Position numbers and translations under genes: made by a program | Origin: Gilliamella sp. ESL0405 | Lineage (GTDB): Bacteria; Pseudomonadota; Gammaproteobacteria; Enterobacterales; Orbaceae | Length of the DNA stretch: 64,000 nucleotides | Assembly (NCBI RefSeq): GCF_019469205.1 | Contig: NZ_CP048265.1 | Location: forward strand, 1,426,001 to 1,490,000 | Reading direction: 5' to 3' | Shown: positions 20,050 to 30,029 of the stretch, piece after piece | Layout of the letters: each line of letters starts with the position of its first letter | Numbering within the stretch: position 1 is the stretch's first letter | The notes under the pieces: generated by a model | Told to the model about the DNA's origin: nothing | What the model saw: the letters and a program-made list of their open reading frames with translations, nothing else | Database searches by the model: none

Positions 20050-20823
20050 ATGTTAACAATCATCTCACCTGCAAAAACGCTTGACTATCAAAGTCCATTA
20101 ATCACTTCTGATTATTCTAAACCACAATTTATGCCAGAAACTCAACAGTTGGTTGAAGTGTGTAAAAAACTTTCAGCTAATGAATTAGCTAAATTAATGT
20201 CCATCAGTCCTAAGTTGGCTGAAGTGAATTATCAACGATTTCAAGATTGGCATGCTAATTTCACCCCTGATAATGCCAGACAAGCAATATTAGCATTCAA
20301 AGGCGATGTTTACGAAGGTCTTCATGTCGAAGATTTTACGGATAAAGATTTGAGTTTTGCTCAATCCCATTTAAGAATATTATCAGGGCTTTATGGTGTA
20401 TTAAGACCTTTTGATCTGATCCAACCTTATCGATTGGAAATGGGCATAAGATTAAAAAACGGTCATAATTCTAATCTTTATCAGTTCTGGGGTGATAAGT
20501 TAACCGATTATCTCAACAAGGAACTTGCTCAATCAGCCACTCCAACTTTGATCAATTTAGCGTCTAACGAGTACTTTAAGGCAATAAAAGCAAAACAACT
20601 CAAAGCAAGCATCATCCACCCTATATTTTTAGATAAAAGCAAAGGTGAATTTAAAGTTATCAGTTTTTATGCCAAAAAAGCCCGTGGGTTAATGAGCCGA
20701 TTTATTATCAAAAATAATATTAATCAAAGTAATGATATTAAAAGTTTTAATTTAGAAGGTTATCAGTTTGATTCAAAACGTTCAACTGAATTAGAATGGT
20801 TCTTTATTCGAAACCATGCATAA
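20050..20823 (+). CDS. yaaA: peroxide-stress protein YaaA (DUF328)
   Basis: 257 residues, whole-length match to E. coli YaaA (258). Conserved blocks are ISPAKTLDYQSP at the N-terminus, FTPDNARQAILAFKGDVYEGL, LRILSGLYGVLRPFDLIQPYRLEMG and FYAKKARGLMSRFII. In E. coli it lowers free iron during hydrogen peroxide stress and binds DNA through this fold. Transcribed toward the AEC carrier gene 18 bp downstream, with which it may share a transcript. No OxyR site was identified. Confidence 0.94.
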   Translation: MLTIISPAKTLDYQSPLITSDYSKPQFMPETQQLVEVCKKLSANELAKLMSISPKLAEVNYQRFQDWHANFTPDNARQAILAFKGDVYEGLHVEDFTDKDLSFAQSHLRILSGLYGVLRPFDLIQPYRLEMGIRLKNGHNSNLYQFWGDKLTDYLNKELAQSATPTLINLASNEYFKAIKAKQLKASIIHPIFLDKSKGEFKVISFYAKKARGLMSRFIIKNNINQSNDIKSFNLEGYQFDSKRSTELEWFFIRNHA

Positions 20824-20841
20824 CACGATAGACAAAGATAG

Positions 20842-21801
20842 ATGGAATTTTTCACAACATTAGGACAACAGTTTTTAGCGACTTTGCCCCTATTTGTCCT
20901 GATCTTATTAGGATACTTAGCGATTAAAATTGGGCGTTGGCAAAAAACAGTAACCGATAGTTTAACTAAATTTACTTTTTATATTGCTTTTCCAATTATG
21001 CTCTTTCAAATTATGAGCCATTTTTCTGAGCATTCGCAAATCGATATTAAATTGTTGTTGGTCTTTTTTGGAAGTTCCTTTATTGTTTTTGCATTGGGCT
21101 GCATCATTGCTTCGAAATGCTTTAAATTAAATGGAACTCAAAGCACTATGTTTGCAATGGGCGGTATTTACACAAACACCGTCTTTGTCGGTATACCGAT
21201 AATTAAAATGTTGTTAGGCGATAACGCCATTCCAATTGTTGCCATAATTGTTATTTTCAATGCATTGATACTTTGGACACTTGCCACAGTTTGCACTGAG
21301 TTTGTTCAAATGGGGAAACTTTCAACTAAAGGTTTTGTTAAAGCCTTTAAAAATGTCTCAAAAAACCCAATTATTTTAAGTATTTTTGTAGGAATTGTAG
21401 TCAACTTTACCGGCATACCATTACCTCAATTTATTGATAAATCAGCCAAAATGGTTAGTGATATGACTGCGCCATTGTCATTGATTGTATTAGGAATGGG
21501 GCTGGCAGAATATAAAATTCGGGATGAATTATTACTTACCGGCTCTATTTGTATATTAAAATTAGCCATATTACCGATTGTTACTTATATTTTAGCTAAA
21601 ATAATCGGATTGCCAACACTAGAGCTGCAAGTCGTTGTTTTATTAAGCTCAGTATCGATAGCTATAAATTGTTATATGATGGCTCGACAATTTGAAGTAC
21701 TTCAAGGACCTATTGCGTCGAGTTTGCTAATTTCAACGGCATTGTCGTCTATTACAACACCGTTGATTTTATCGATTATGATGCAACTACCTTTTACTTA
21801 A
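20842..21801 (+). CDS. AEC family transporter (auxin efflux carrier/malonate permease type)
   Basis: 319 residues with about ten membrane helices in two five-helix halves. Family marks are PLFVLILLGYLAIKIGRW at the start, GGIYTNTVFVGIPI in the middle and SAKMVSDMTAPLSLIVLGMGL leading the second half. Bacterial members move organic acids such as malonate or formate-related metabolites. The substrate is not deducible here. It follows yaaA closely and converges with yigM, whose stop is immediately adjacent (stop codons abut at 21801/21802). Confidence 0.85.
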   Translation: MEFFTTLGQQFLATLPLFVLILLGYLAIKIGRWQKTVTDSLTKFTFYIAFPIMLFQIMSHFSEHSQIDIKLLLVFFGSSFIVFALGCIIASKCFKLNGTQSTMFAMGGIYTNTVFVGIPIIKMLLGDNAIPIVAIIVIFNALILWTLATVCTEFVQMGKLSTKGFVKAFKNVSKNPIILSIFVGIVVNFTGIPLPQFIDKSAKMVSDMTAPLSLIVLGMGLAEYKIRDELLLTGSICILKLAILPIVTYILAKIIGLPTLELQVVVLLSSVSIAINCYMMARQFEVLQGPIASSLLISTALSSITTPLILSIMMQLPFT

Positions 21802-22698
21802 TTAACCCTTGCTAGCATTACTTTTCACTTTGTAGTGTAATTTTAATGCTAAAACGATGACTGCACTACCAATTAAAAACCGCACCCAATCAATAGATTG
21901 ATGACTAACAATAACATTAACTAAAATGCCTGACGGGATAACGACATTATTCATAATAGCCAACGTACCGGAATCAACTTTTGTCGCCCCATAATTCCAT
22001 AAAAAATAGCACAACCCTGATGCAATTACGCCTAGCCAGACAATGACTATCCATTGTATATTGGTTGTGGGTAATTTGGATGAATCACCAAATAACCACC
22101 ACCCTAAACTTGCGACAATTACCGCACCAAGGTAAACCCAAGCAAATGCTTGATGTTGCGGTAAAGGATAGAGTTCCATAATGCGTTTATAACCAGCCTG
22201 CCCCAAAGCAAAGACAATATTTGCACCTTGAACAAGTAAAAATCCAATAATAAAATCCTGGCTAATATGATCATAGCGAATAATGGCTGCACCAATGACT
22301 GCTAAAACAGCGGTAAGTAGATAATTTACTCTGAGACGATGTCCTTGCAATAAATCATAAATGACAGTCACGTAAATTGGCGTAAAAATTGTAAATAATA
22401 AAACTTCCGGCACGGATATGTATTGAAAAGAGTTATAATAAAAAAAGTACATAATCCCTAATTGACACGCCCCTACTCCCATTAATAACAGCATTTGTTT
22501 AAGGCAAATGTTGCCAAAGCGTAAAAAAGGAATAAAGGTTAGAAAAGCCAATAACACTCGAATCACAACAGCAAACCAAGTATCCACCTGCCCACTTATA
22601 TAAATCGCAATTAAACTAAATGAAAATGACCAAACAATGGTCACGAAAATAAGATAAGACATAATTGATAACAATAAAGAATGATAAATGGGCTGCAT
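21802..22698 (-). CDS. yigM: YigM-type biotin transporter (DMT/EamA superfamily)
   Basis: 298 residues with ten predicted helices. Close resemblance to E. coli YigM through VTIVWSFSFSLIAIYISGQVDTWFAVVIRVLLAFLTFIPFLR, VPEVLLFTIFTPIYVTVIYDLLQGHRLR, IRYDHISQDFIIGFLLVQ and FLWNYGATKVDSGTLAIMNN. YigM is the high-affinity biotin importer of E. coli. A BirA-like operator covers the promoter, which independently supports a biotin role. The first ATG (22698) has a weak ribosome site. An internal ATG at 22662 would match the E. coli start more closely, so the true start is open. Confidence 0.82.
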   Translation of the reverse strand: MQPIYHSLLLSIMSYLIFVTIVWSFSFSLIAIYISGQVDTWFAVVIRVLLAFLTFIPFLRFGNICLKQMLLLMGVGACQLGIMYFFYYNSFQYISVPEVLLFTIFTPIYVTVIYDLLQGHRLRVNYLLTAVLAVIGAAIIRYDHISQDFIIGFLLVQGANIVFALGQAGYKRIMELYPLPQHQAFAWVYLGAVIVASLGWWLFGDSSKLPTTNIQWIVIVWLGVIASGLCYFLWNYGATKVDSGTLAIMNNVVIPSGILVNVIVSHQSIDWVRFLIGSAVIVLALKLHYKVKSNASKG

Positions 22699-22718
22699 CG
22701 TATCAATTCATCTTACAC

Positions 22719-22751
22719 TTGTAAACATTATGGGATTTGAATTGTGTACAA
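22719..22751. promoter_or_regulatory. BirA-like biotin operator
   Basis: TTGTAAACA (22719-22727), a 15-bp gap, and TGTGTACAA (22743-22751). Compared with the BirA palindrome TTGTAAACC/GGTTTACAA, 15 of 18 half-site positions match, with spacing in the known 14-16 range. A CATAAT -10-like element on the reverse strand lies inside it. Confidence 0.7.
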
Positions 22752-23020
22752 CAGATAAAATAATAATGAAAATATTTACTGATTGCTTTTATAAAGAACA
22801 ATAATTTCTGATATATTGGATTATAAATCCGACGAATAAGTCATATTACCTAAACTTTGCTAAACAAATAGCAATTTTTAAAACAATCATCTTCAAAAAC
22901 AATCATCCTCAAAAAAGTTCAATTATGGCATAATGTGCGCCAAATTATATTTTTGCGACTTTGCTAAAAAGTTTTTGATAACTTTTACGAACAAGCGCAT
23001 GTTAAAGAGAGTAAACATTT
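22752..23020. other. intergenic region between yigM and ybiT
   Basis: AT-rich, no gene. It contains a near-exact short tandem repeat of CAATCATC-type sequence (about 22886-22912) and presumably the ybiT promoter. No operator was recognised beyond the BirA-like site to its left. Confidence 0.5.
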
Positions 23021-24613
23021 GTGTTAAGTACAAACAACATCACCATGCAATTTGGTAGTAAACCGCTATTTGAAAATATTTCAGTTAAGTTTGGTAACGG
23101 CAATCGTTACGGACTGATTGGAGCAAATGGGAGCGGCAAATCGACTTTTATGAAAATTATTGGCGGCGATCTTGTGCCAACCTCTGGCAATGTCTCACTT
23201 GATCCACATGAGCGATTAGGTAAACTACGCCAAGATCAATTTGCTTTTGAAGAATTTAGCGTGCTAGATACTGTAATTATGGGGCACACCCAATTATGGC
23301 AAATTAAACAAGAAAGGGATCGTATCTATTCATTACCTGAAATGAGTGAGGAAGACGGTTTTAAAGTCGCAGATTTAGAAACCCAATACGCAGAAATGGA
23401 TGGTTACAGCGCTGAATCACGTGCAGGTGAATTATTACTCGGTGTCGGTATACCAATCGAGCAACATTACGGCTTAATGAGTGAAATCGCTCCGGGTTGG
23501 AAACTGCGAGTATTATTAGCCCAAGCCCTATTTTCTAATCCAGATATTTTATTACTCGATGAACCAACCAATAACTTAGATATTGATACTATTCGTTGGT
23601 TAGAAGAGACATTAAATGAACGTGAAAGTACCATGATCATTATTTCTCATGATCGCCATTTTCTAAATATGGTTTGTACTCATATGGCGGATATGGACTA
23701 CGGTGAACTTCGTATTTATCCGGGCAATTATGATGATTACATGACAGCGTCAACCCAAGCTCGAGAAAGACTATTAGCTGACAACGCTAAGAAAAAAGCG
23801 CAAATTAGTGAATTACAATCATTTGTTAGTCGTTTTAGTGCCAACGCTTCAAAATCTAAGCAAGCAACATCACGAGCAAGACAGATTGAAAAAATCAAAC
23901 TCGAAGAAGTCAAAGCATTGAGTCGGCAAAATCCATTTATTCGTTTTGAACAGGATAAAAAACTTTTCCGTAATGCTTTGGTAGTGGAAAACCTTACCAA
24001 AGGTTTTGATAATGGCCCGTTATTTAAAAACTTAAATCTCATGGTTGAAGTGGGTGAAAAAGTCGCAATTTTGGGTACTAACGGGATAGGTAAATCAACA
24101 TTATTAAAAACATTAATGGGGGAGATTATCCCTGAACAAGGCGATATAAAGTGGTCGGAAAATGCCAATATTGGCTATTATGCCCAAGATCATGAATATG
24201 AGTTTGAAGAAGATTTAACTGTATTTGACTGGATGAGTCAGTGGAAACAACCCAACGATGATGAGCAAGCCGTTCGCAGTATTTTGGGCCGACTACTGTT
24301 TTCTCAAGACGATATTAAAAAACAAGTTAAAGTGCTTTCCGGTGGTGAAAAAGGCCGTATGCTATTTGGTAAATTGATGATGCAACGTCCAAATATCATT
24401 GTCATGGACGAACCAACAAATCATTTGGATATGGAATCGATCGAATCATTAAATATGGCATTAGAGCTATATCAAGGAACTTTATTTTTTGTGTCGCACG
24501 ACCGTGAATTTGTTAGCTCATTAGCAACTCGTATTGTTGAAATAACGCCGGAAAAAGTGATTGATTATACCGGTAATTATGAAGATTACTTGCGCAGCCA
24601 AGGGATCGAATAA
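23021..24613 (+). CDS. ybiT: ABC-F ATPase YbiT
   Basis: 530 residues, aligned end to end with E. coli YbiT. Two ATP-binding cassettes: NBD1 with GANGSGKST and [13 protein letters not shown]2 with [17 protein letters not shown] and DEPTNHLD. A charged linker (about 240-310, [40 protein letters not shown]) separates them. No membrane segment. ABC-F proteins bind the ribosomal E site and relieve stalled translation. YbiT is a poorly characterised member. The GTG start at 23021 has an AGAGAG ribosome site. A strong hairpin terminator follows. Confidence 0.95.
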   Translation: MLSTNNITMQFGSKPLFENISVKFGNGNRYGLIGANGSGKSTFMKIIGGDLVPTSGNVSLDPHERLGKLRQDQFAFEEFSVLDTVIMGHTQLWQIKQERDRIYSLPEMSEEDGFKVADLETQYAEMDGYSAESRAGELLLGVGIPIEQHYGLMSEIAPGWKLRVLLAQALFSNPDILLLDEPTNNLDIDTIRWLEETLNERESTMIIISHDRHFLNMVCTHMADMDYGELRIYPGNYDDYMTASTQARERLLADNAKKKAQISELQSFVSRFSANASKSKQATSRARQIEKIKLEEVKALSRQNPFIRFEQDKKLFRNALVVENLTKGFDNGPLFKNLNLMVEVGEKVAILGTNGIGKSTLLKTLMGEIIPEQGDIKWSENANIGYYAQDHEYEFEEDLTVFDWMSQWKQPNDDEQAVRSILGRLLFSQDDIKKQVKVLSGGEKGRMLFGKLMMQRPNIIVMDEPTNHLDMESIESLNMALELYQGTLFFVSHDREFVSSLATRIVEITPEKVIDYTGNYEDYLRSQGIE

Positions 24614-24631
24614 AGATATCGTCTGATTAAT

Positions 24632-24659
24632 AAAATAGCCACATCTGTGGCTATTTTTT
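24632..24659. terminator. bidirectional terminator between ybiT and yggL
   Basis: AAAATAGCCACA (24632-24643) pairs with TGTGGCTATTTT (24646-24657), with T-tracts on both strands. It serves ybiT on the forward strand and yggL on the reverse strand. Confidence 0.85.
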
Positions 24660-24681
24660 AGGTTAATTATGTTTAGATAAA

Positions 24682-25023
24682 TTAAAACTCTAACTCATCC
24701 CACCAAATATCTATTAATGGACTGGTTTTAACATTTTTAAGCCCATGGCTTTCAAGCCATTTTGTGACAACGTCACGATTTTCTTCGGTACAATTACCCA
24801 ATTTTTGAGTACAAATGATACCTTTCCAATTTAAATATCCACTACCTTCGTAAGCCAAACCGTTTGCTTGTATCGCTTCAATGATAAATTGATCGACAAC
24901 GTTATCAATAGTTTCTTCGCTAGTGCCTTCGTCAAATGTCCAACTGACAGTAAAACCTAGCTCTTTAAACTCTTCAATATGTAATTTTTTTCTTAAACGA
25001 CGACTGCGATTAACCTTAGCCAT
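24682..25023 (-). CDS. yggL: YggL, 50S ribosome-binding protein
   Basis: 113 residues. Matches E. coli YggL through NRSRRLRKKLHIEEFKELGFTVSW, the EGTSEETIDNVVDQFI helix and GSGYLNWKGIICTQKLGNCTEENRDVV, ending in an acidic IDIWWDELEF tail. YggL binds the large ribosomal subunit. Its precise role is unclear. The start has GGATATC upstream. It lies 27 bp after the rhlE stop, on the same strand, so rhlE-yggL could be co-transcribed, as two ribosome/RNA-related genes. Confidence 0.93.
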   Translation of the reverse strand: MAKVNRSRRLRKKLHIEEFKELGFTVSWTFDEGTSEETIDNVVDQFIIEAIQANGLAYEGSGYLNWKGIICTQKLGNCTEENRDVVTKWLESHGLKNVKTSPLIDIWWDELEF

Positions 25024-25049
25024 AATGATATCCTTCTACTTTAGATAAT

Positions 25050-26354
25050 TTAGTTAGTTTTAGAATATGTATGATGACTAGATTGCTTCATACTATTCTG
25101 GTTATTTTTAGAAGTTCGTGTTTGACTAACACGTCTTCTTTTTGCCGGAACCTGTTTGGCTGTCGCTTTTTTTACTGGTTCGGCTTTAATTCGAGGATCA
25201 ACTTCAAATCCTTGAGTAAAAATTTCCGGGATTGTTTTTTTAATCAATTTCTCAATTGATTTTAATTGAGGAAGCTCATCAATACAAACTAATGATATTG
25301 CCTGACCCTGATTTAATGCCCGCCCTGTTCTACCAATACGATGTACATAATCTTCTGCTACTTGTGGCAATTCATAATTGACTACATGAGGCAATAGTTC
25401 AATATCCAACCCTCTCGCAGCTATATCGGTAGCAACGAGTGCTCGTATTTGTCCCGATTTAAAGTCCGCTAAGGCTTTGGTTCTAGCCCCTTGACTTTTA
25501 TTACCATGAATCGCAGAAGCTTTAATACCATCTTTAGTTAACTGTTCGGCAAGATGATTAGCTCCATATTTAGTACGCGTAAAAATTAACACCTGCTGCC
25601 ATTGGTTTTTGCCAATCAAATAAGAAAGAAGTTCACGTTTACGCCGTTTATCAACCCGATGAATATATTGAGTAATTTGCTCAGATGCACTATTAGTTTT
25701 TGCTACAGCGATCGATTCGGGCGAATGTAAAATTGTATTTGCTAATGATTTAATTTCATCTGAAAATGTCGCTGAAAACAGTAAGTTTTGGCGCTTTTTG
25801 GGTAATTTTGCAATCACTCGTCGAATATCATGAATAAAGCCCATATCAAGCATACGATCAGCTTCATCCAGTACTAACATTTTAACAGTTGAAAGGTCAA
25901 CCGCATTTTGTTGAACCAAATCAAGCAACCGTCCAGGAGTGGCAATTAAAATATCAACTCCTCCTCGAAGTTTCATCATTTGTGGATTAATACTTACCCC
26001 ACCAAATACCACCAACGAACGCACCGCTAAATAGCGGCTATAATCACGAATATTTTCGCCAATTTGCGCAGCAAGTTCCCTTGTTGGCGCTAAGATCAAG
26101 GCATACAACGGGCGTTTACCTTTTCTACCTGTCGTTCTTTGTGGTGCATTATTTTGTTGCTCAACTAACTTTTGTAAAATGGGTAATGCAAAGCCTGCTG
26201 TCTTACCTGTTCCTGTTTGTGCACTAGCCATAAGATCATTACCTGATAAGATAACTGGAATGGCTTTTTGTTGGATTGGAGTGGGATGGGTATAGTTTTG
26301 TTCTTTTACTGCTTTTAAAATCTCGACATTTAAGCCAAGAGAGTCAAATGACAT
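25050..26354 (-). CDS. rhlE: ATP-dependent RNA helicase RhlE
   Basis: 434 residues from the ATG at 26354 (AGGAA eight bases before). A longer in-frame extension lacks similarity to the family. Core motifs are Q-motif [10 protein letters not shown] (25-34), AQTGTGKT (45-52), PTREL, DEAD (163-166), SAT (about 194), and the helicase C-domain with HRIGRTGRA. The N-terminus [16 protein letters not shown] is the RhlE type. The basic C-terminal tail (about 395-434, rich in Lys, Arg, Ser and Gln) is shorter than in E. coli RhlE. It unwinds RNA, with roles in ribosome assembly and the degradosome in relatives. Confidence 0.95.
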   Translation of the reverse strand: MSFDSLGLNVEILKAVKEQNYTHPTPIQQKAIPVILSGNDLMASAQTGTGKTAGFALPILQKLVEQQNNAPQRTTGRKGKRPLYALILAPTRELAAQIGENIRDYSRYLAVRSLVVFGGVSINPQMMKLRGGVDILIATPGRLLDLVQQNAVDLSTVKMLVLDEADRMLDMGFIHDIRRVIAKLPKKRQNLLFSATFSDEIKSLANTILHSPESIAVAKTNSASEQITQYIHRVDKRRKRELLSYLIGKNQWQQVLIFTRTKYGANHLAEQLTKDGIKASAIHGNKSQGARTKALADFKSGQIRALVATDIAARGLDIELLPHVVNYELPQVAEDYVHRIGRTGRALNQGQAISLVCIDELPQLKSIEKLIKKTIPEIFTQGFEVDPRIKAEPVKKATAKQVPAKRRRVSQTRTSKNNQNSMKQSSHHTYSKTN

Positions 26355-26659
26355 GAAATGATTCCTAAATAAACGAAAATTGAATTGTCGAAAATTATTA
26401 TAAAACAATTCGACTATAATTGTTTGATTATTTACCGATACTGATTGAAAACATTGTGTATCAAACAATAACAGTCGAAAAGATAAGACTATTTTTTGTA
26501 ACGATTACTTCGCTTTAACTCAATAAATAGCAATTTATAAAAAATGAACACCCTGATTTTTAAAATGTTTTTTATAAAAAACCAGCTAAATGATATTTAT
26601 TATCATTTCCATTTATGCTACTATCTCGCACCCAATTGTAATTGATTAATGGACTATGT
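26355..26659. other. divergent intergenic region rhlE/nikA
   Basis: AT-rich. It contains the Fur-like palindrome at 26588-26608 and a -10-like TACTAT at 26619-26624 for the nik-type operon. No gene. Confidence 0.6.
26588..26608. promoter_or_regulatory. Fur-like palindrome before the nik-type operon
   Basis: AAATGATA, five bases, TATCATTT: a perfect inverted repeat. The inner TGATATTTATTATCA agrees with the 7-1-7 Fur motif TGATAATnATTATCA at all but one position. It has no resemblance to the NikR half-sites GTATGA/TCATAC. Confidence 0.7.
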
Positions 26660-28225
26660 ATGCTTTTTAATTTCAGCCGTACAAAAAAAATACTAATAGC
26701 GTTAATTTTAACGACCGTTAGTATTAACTGCTTTGCTAAAGATGATATCACTTTTGCAAACTTTCGTGATATTCGTGATTTAAACCCTCATCTCTATTCC
26801 GGTGAAATGTGGGCACAAAACATGCTTTATGAATCTTTAGTACACTACAATGAAGATGGTACATTCTCGCCTTGGTTAGCTGAGAGTTGGACAATTACCA
26901 ATCAAGGTAAAACCTATACTTTCAAATTGAGACAAGATGTCACCTTTAGTGATGGTGCAAAATTCGATGCACATAGCGCAAAACTTAACTGGGATGCTGT
27001 ACTATCGAATAAAGTTCGTCATACATGGCTTGAAATGGTGCGTTTAATTACCGATATAAAAGCAATAGATGATTATACGTTGCAGGTGAATCTATCCGAA
27101 CCTTATTATCCATTTTTGATTGAAATTGCAGTGACACGCCCTATGCGTTTTATTTCCCCAAATTCAATGAAAAACGGTGAAACCAAAGATGGAGTTAACG
27201 CTTATATCGGAACTGGTCCTTATGTATTAACTGATCATAAAAAAGATCAGTATGCCATATTTACCGCTAATCCGACTTATTGGGGCAATAAGCCGCAAAT
27301 CAAAAAAGTCACCATGAAAGTAATTGCTGATAATCAGAGTCGCTTAATGGCACTGGAAAAAGGTGAAATTGATCTCATTTATGGTAAAAACATGGTTGAT
27401 GCTGATTCTTATGAGCGGTTTTCCAAAATGGATAAGTTTCAGACATTAATGTCTAAGCCTGTTTCAAGCCGTATTGTTTTAATGAATACCACAAGACCAG
27501 CTTTAAGTGATATCCATGTAAGACAAGCTATTGAGCATATCATTAGTAAAAAAGATATATCGGAAGGTATATTTAACAATAGTGAGGCGCCAGCTGATAC
27601 CTTAATGGCAACAAATATACCTTATGCCAATCTAGGGCTGAAACCGTATGAGTATAATCCTAAATTAGCTGAACAATTACTTGATCAGGCTGGTTGGGTT
27701 AAGGCAAACGGTGAAAATTACCGTCAAAAAGATGGCAAACCTTTTGAAATTACCCTTTACTATGATAGTAATACTGCGTCACAAAAAACCATTGCACAAT
27801 ACATGCAAGACGAATTTGAGCAAGTTGGATTAAAGCTCAATATTCATGGCGAGGAAGAACAAGGCTATCGTGATCGTCAAAAAGCCGGCGATTTTGATAT
27901 GGTGTTTGATATCTCATGGGGAATGCCTTATGACCCTCAATCATTCCTATCTGGCATGAAACTTCCGGTTTACGGCGACTATATGGCACAACAAGGATTA
28001 AAAGACAAACCTCAGATCGATGCCAGTATTAGTAAAGCGCTGATTTCGACTGATGAGCAAGAACGTCAAAACTTGTATCGTTATGTACTGCAAACCCTGC
28101 ATGATCAAGCGGTTTATATCCCACTAACATATGAACGAAATCGTGCTATTGCAGTAAAATCATTAAAAGGGATCGAATTTGCACCTTCACAGTTTGATAT
28201 ACCATTTGAAAAAATGCACTATTAA
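26660..28225 (+). CDS. nikA: NikA-like periplasmic nickel/metallophore-binding protein
   Basis: 521 residues from the ATG at 26660. The upstream TTG frame lacks a ribosome site. Signal peptide 1-26 (SINCFA). SBP_bac_5 fold with close similarity to E. coli NikA: LNPHLYSGEMWAQNMLYESLVHY, RHTWLEM, EPYYPFLIEIAVTRPMRFI, GTGPYVL, YANLGLKP and SWGMPYDP. Residues that line the Ni-(L-His)2 pocket in NikA appear kept (Arg120, Trp123, Arg160, Trp420, Tyr424), while the metal-liganding His416 of E. coli is Tyr438 here. It binds a metal chelate in the periplasm and delivers it to the permease encoded next. The ligand could be nickel-histidine or another metallophore. Confidence 0.87.
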   Translation: MLFNFSRTKKILIALILTTVSINCFAKDDITFANFRDIRDLNPHLYSGEMWAQNMLYESLVHYNEDGTFSPWLAESWTITNQGKTYTFKLRQDVTFSDGAKFDAHSAKLNWDAVLSNKVRHTWLEMVRLITDIKAIDDYTLQVNLSEPYYPFLIEIAVTRPMRFISPNSMKNGETKDGVNAYIGTGPYVLTDHKKDQYAIFTANPTYWGNKPQIKKVTMKVIADNQSRLMALEKGEIDLIYGKNMVDADSYERFSKMDKFQTLMSKPVSSRIVLMNTTRPALSDIHVRQAIEHIISKKDISEGIFNNSEAPADTLMATNIPYANLGLKPYEYNPKLAEQLLDQAGWVKANGENYRQKDGKPFEITLYYDSNTASQKTIAQYMQDEFEQVGLKLNIHGEEEQGYRDRQKAGDFDMVFDISWGMPYDPQSFLSGMKLPVYGDYMAQQGLKDKPQIDASISKALISTDEQERQNLYRYVLQTLHDQAVYIPLTYERNRAIAVKSLKGIEFAPSQFDIPFEKMHY

Positions 28226-28251
28226 TCTACTGGTTTTATTGATCAATTAGC

Positions 28252-29196
28252 ATGTTAAGTTATATCTTAAAACGTTTAATAATGATGATACCAATTTTAT
28301 TTGGTATCTCATTTATCGCTTTTTTACTTATCAATTTAGCGCCTTCCGATCCTGCTGAAGTTGCTTTGCGTCTTAATGAAATCATGCCAACACCCGATGC
28401 TATTGAAAGTATGCGAGAGGAACTCGGATTAAATAAACCTTTTTGGAATCGTTACTTTACCTGGCTATATAACGTCTTTCACCTTGATTTTGGGCGTTCG
28501 TTTATACATCGTGACAGATTAGTTTGGGATGAAATGTTACGTAGCCTAGTTCCAACAGTTGTTTTAGCCATTTCGTCTTTTATCTTTACATTGATTGTAA
28601 GTGTTATTTTAGGCGTATTATGTGCTATTTTCGCCAATTCGGTATTCGATCATATTGTACGGATAATCATATTTTTAGGTACCGCTATGCCAAGTTATTG
28701 GCTTGGTCTGCTTTTTATCTGGTTGTTTGCCAATTATTTAGATCTTTTACCCACTAACGGCTATGGCACATGGCAAAATTTAATTTTGCCAACTTTAACA
28801 TTATCTTTCGTTTATATCTCAACCTACGTCCGATTTATTCGTAATAATATGCTCGAAAATATGCATAACTACAGCGTATTTTATGCACGTAGCCGAGGCT
28901 TGAAAGAACGCTCAATTATTTTAAAACATGTCTTAGTTAATTCATTACATACCACCATAACGGCATTAGGTATGACAATTCCCCAATTAATAGCGGGATC
29001 TTTTGTTGTGGAATATATTTTTTCATGGCCGGGGCTTGGACGTTTGTGTATTTCAGCCATTATGAATCGAGATTATCCGGTTATCCAAGCTTATATTTTA
29101 ATTATGGCGATTTTATTTGTGGTGTGTAATTTCATTGTTGATGTCGTTCATCAATTGCTCGATCCTCGTTTACGAGATAGTGGTGGTATCAGATGA
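28252..29196 (+). CDS. nikB: NikB-like permease
   Basis: 314 residues, six membrane helices. It has the DppB/OppB-type N-terminus (LKRLIMMIPILFGISFIAFLLINLAPSDPAEVALR) and the EAA-like loop region RSRGLKERSIILKHVLVNSLHTT before helix 4. One half of the transmembrane channel of the importer. Its last four bases overlap nikC (ATGA), indicating coupled translation. The specificity follows from NikA. Confidence 0.9.
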   Translation: MLSYILKRLIMMIPILFGISFIAFLLINLAPSDPAEVALRLNEIMPTPDAIESMREELGLNKPFWNRYFTWLYNVFHLDFGRSFIHRDRLVWDEMLRSLVPTVVLAISSFIFTLIVSVILGVLCAIFANSVFDHIVRIIIFLGTAMPSYWLGLLFIWLFANYLDLLPTNGYGTWQNLILPTLTLSFVYISTYVRFIRNNMLENMHNYSVFYARSRGLKERSIILKHVLVNSLHTTITALGMTIPQLIAGSFVVEYIFSWPGLGRLCISAIMNRDYPVIQAYILIMAILFVVCNFIVDVVHQLLDPRLRDSGGIR

Positions 29197-30029
29197 TTAT
29201 ACTAAAGCAACTTATCAAAAATAAAACGGCTTTGTGTTGTATCGTTTTGATTACTTTAATCATTATTCTTGGGATTTTAGCACCCTATATTGCCCCATTT
29301 GATCCGAATAAAGTTCGTATAGTGCGTAAATATGCTAGCATGTCTGGCGAACATTGGCTGGGCTGTGACCATTTAGGACGAGACATTTTTTCTCGTTTAC
29401 TTTATGGTATCCGCTCTACCCTATTTTTATCACTGCTTACGATGATAATCACCATTGTCATTGGTACCGTTATTGGTCTGATTTCAGGTTATCAACGTGG
29501 TAAGCTTGATGAATGCATTATGCGCCTTTGTGATGTTATGCTGTCTTTTCCTAGTCAAGTGATGATTCTGGCCATAGTTGGGGTGCTAGGAGTTGGAATT
29601 GAAAATGTTATTATTGCTAATATTGTCGTTAAATGGGCTTGGTATAGTCGTATGATACGAAGTTCGGTAATCAAACACAGTCGAAAAAATTATATTCTTT
29701 TTTCACGAGCCATTGGCGCATCCAATACCTTCATCATACGCCGTCATTTATTGCCAAATATTATGTCTGAATTGGTGGTATTAGCAACTTTAGATACTGG
29801 TTGGGTTATTTTAAATATTTCGGCGTTATCGTTCATCGGATTGGGGGTTCAAGCCCCTACGGCTGAATGGGGGCTTATGTTGAGCGAGGCAAAAAATGTG
29901 ATGATCCAACACCCAATGCAAATGGTTTTTCCCGGAATAGCTATTTTAATTGTGGTGGCAGCCTTTAATATGTTAGGCGACTGTTTAAGAGATATTCTCG
30001 ATCCAAAGGACAAATCAAATGAGTCATAA
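29193..30029 (+). CDS. nikC: NikC-like permease
   Basis: 278 residues. DppC/OppC-type permease with WLGCDHLGRDIFSRLLYGIRSTL near the N-terminus, a periplasmic loop, and the EAA motif ILFSRAIGASNTFIIRRHLLPNI. SALSFIGLGVQAPTAEWGLMLSEAK is the typical late segment. Second half of the channel. It overlaps nikB by four bases and nikD by eleven. Confidence 0.9.
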   Translation: MIILKQLIKNKTALCCIVLITLIIILGILAPYIAPFDPNKVRIVRKYASMSGEHWLGCDHLGRDIFSRLLYGIRSTLFLSLLTMIITIVIGTVIGLISGYQRGKLDECIMRLCDVMLSFPSQVMILAIVGVLGVGIENVIIANIVVKWAWYSRMIRSSVIKHSRKNYILFSRAIGASNTFIIRRHLLPNIMSELVVLATLDTGWVILNISALSFIGLGVQAPTAEWGLMLSEAKNVMIQHPMQMVFPGIAILIVVAAFNMLGDCLRDILDPKDKSNES

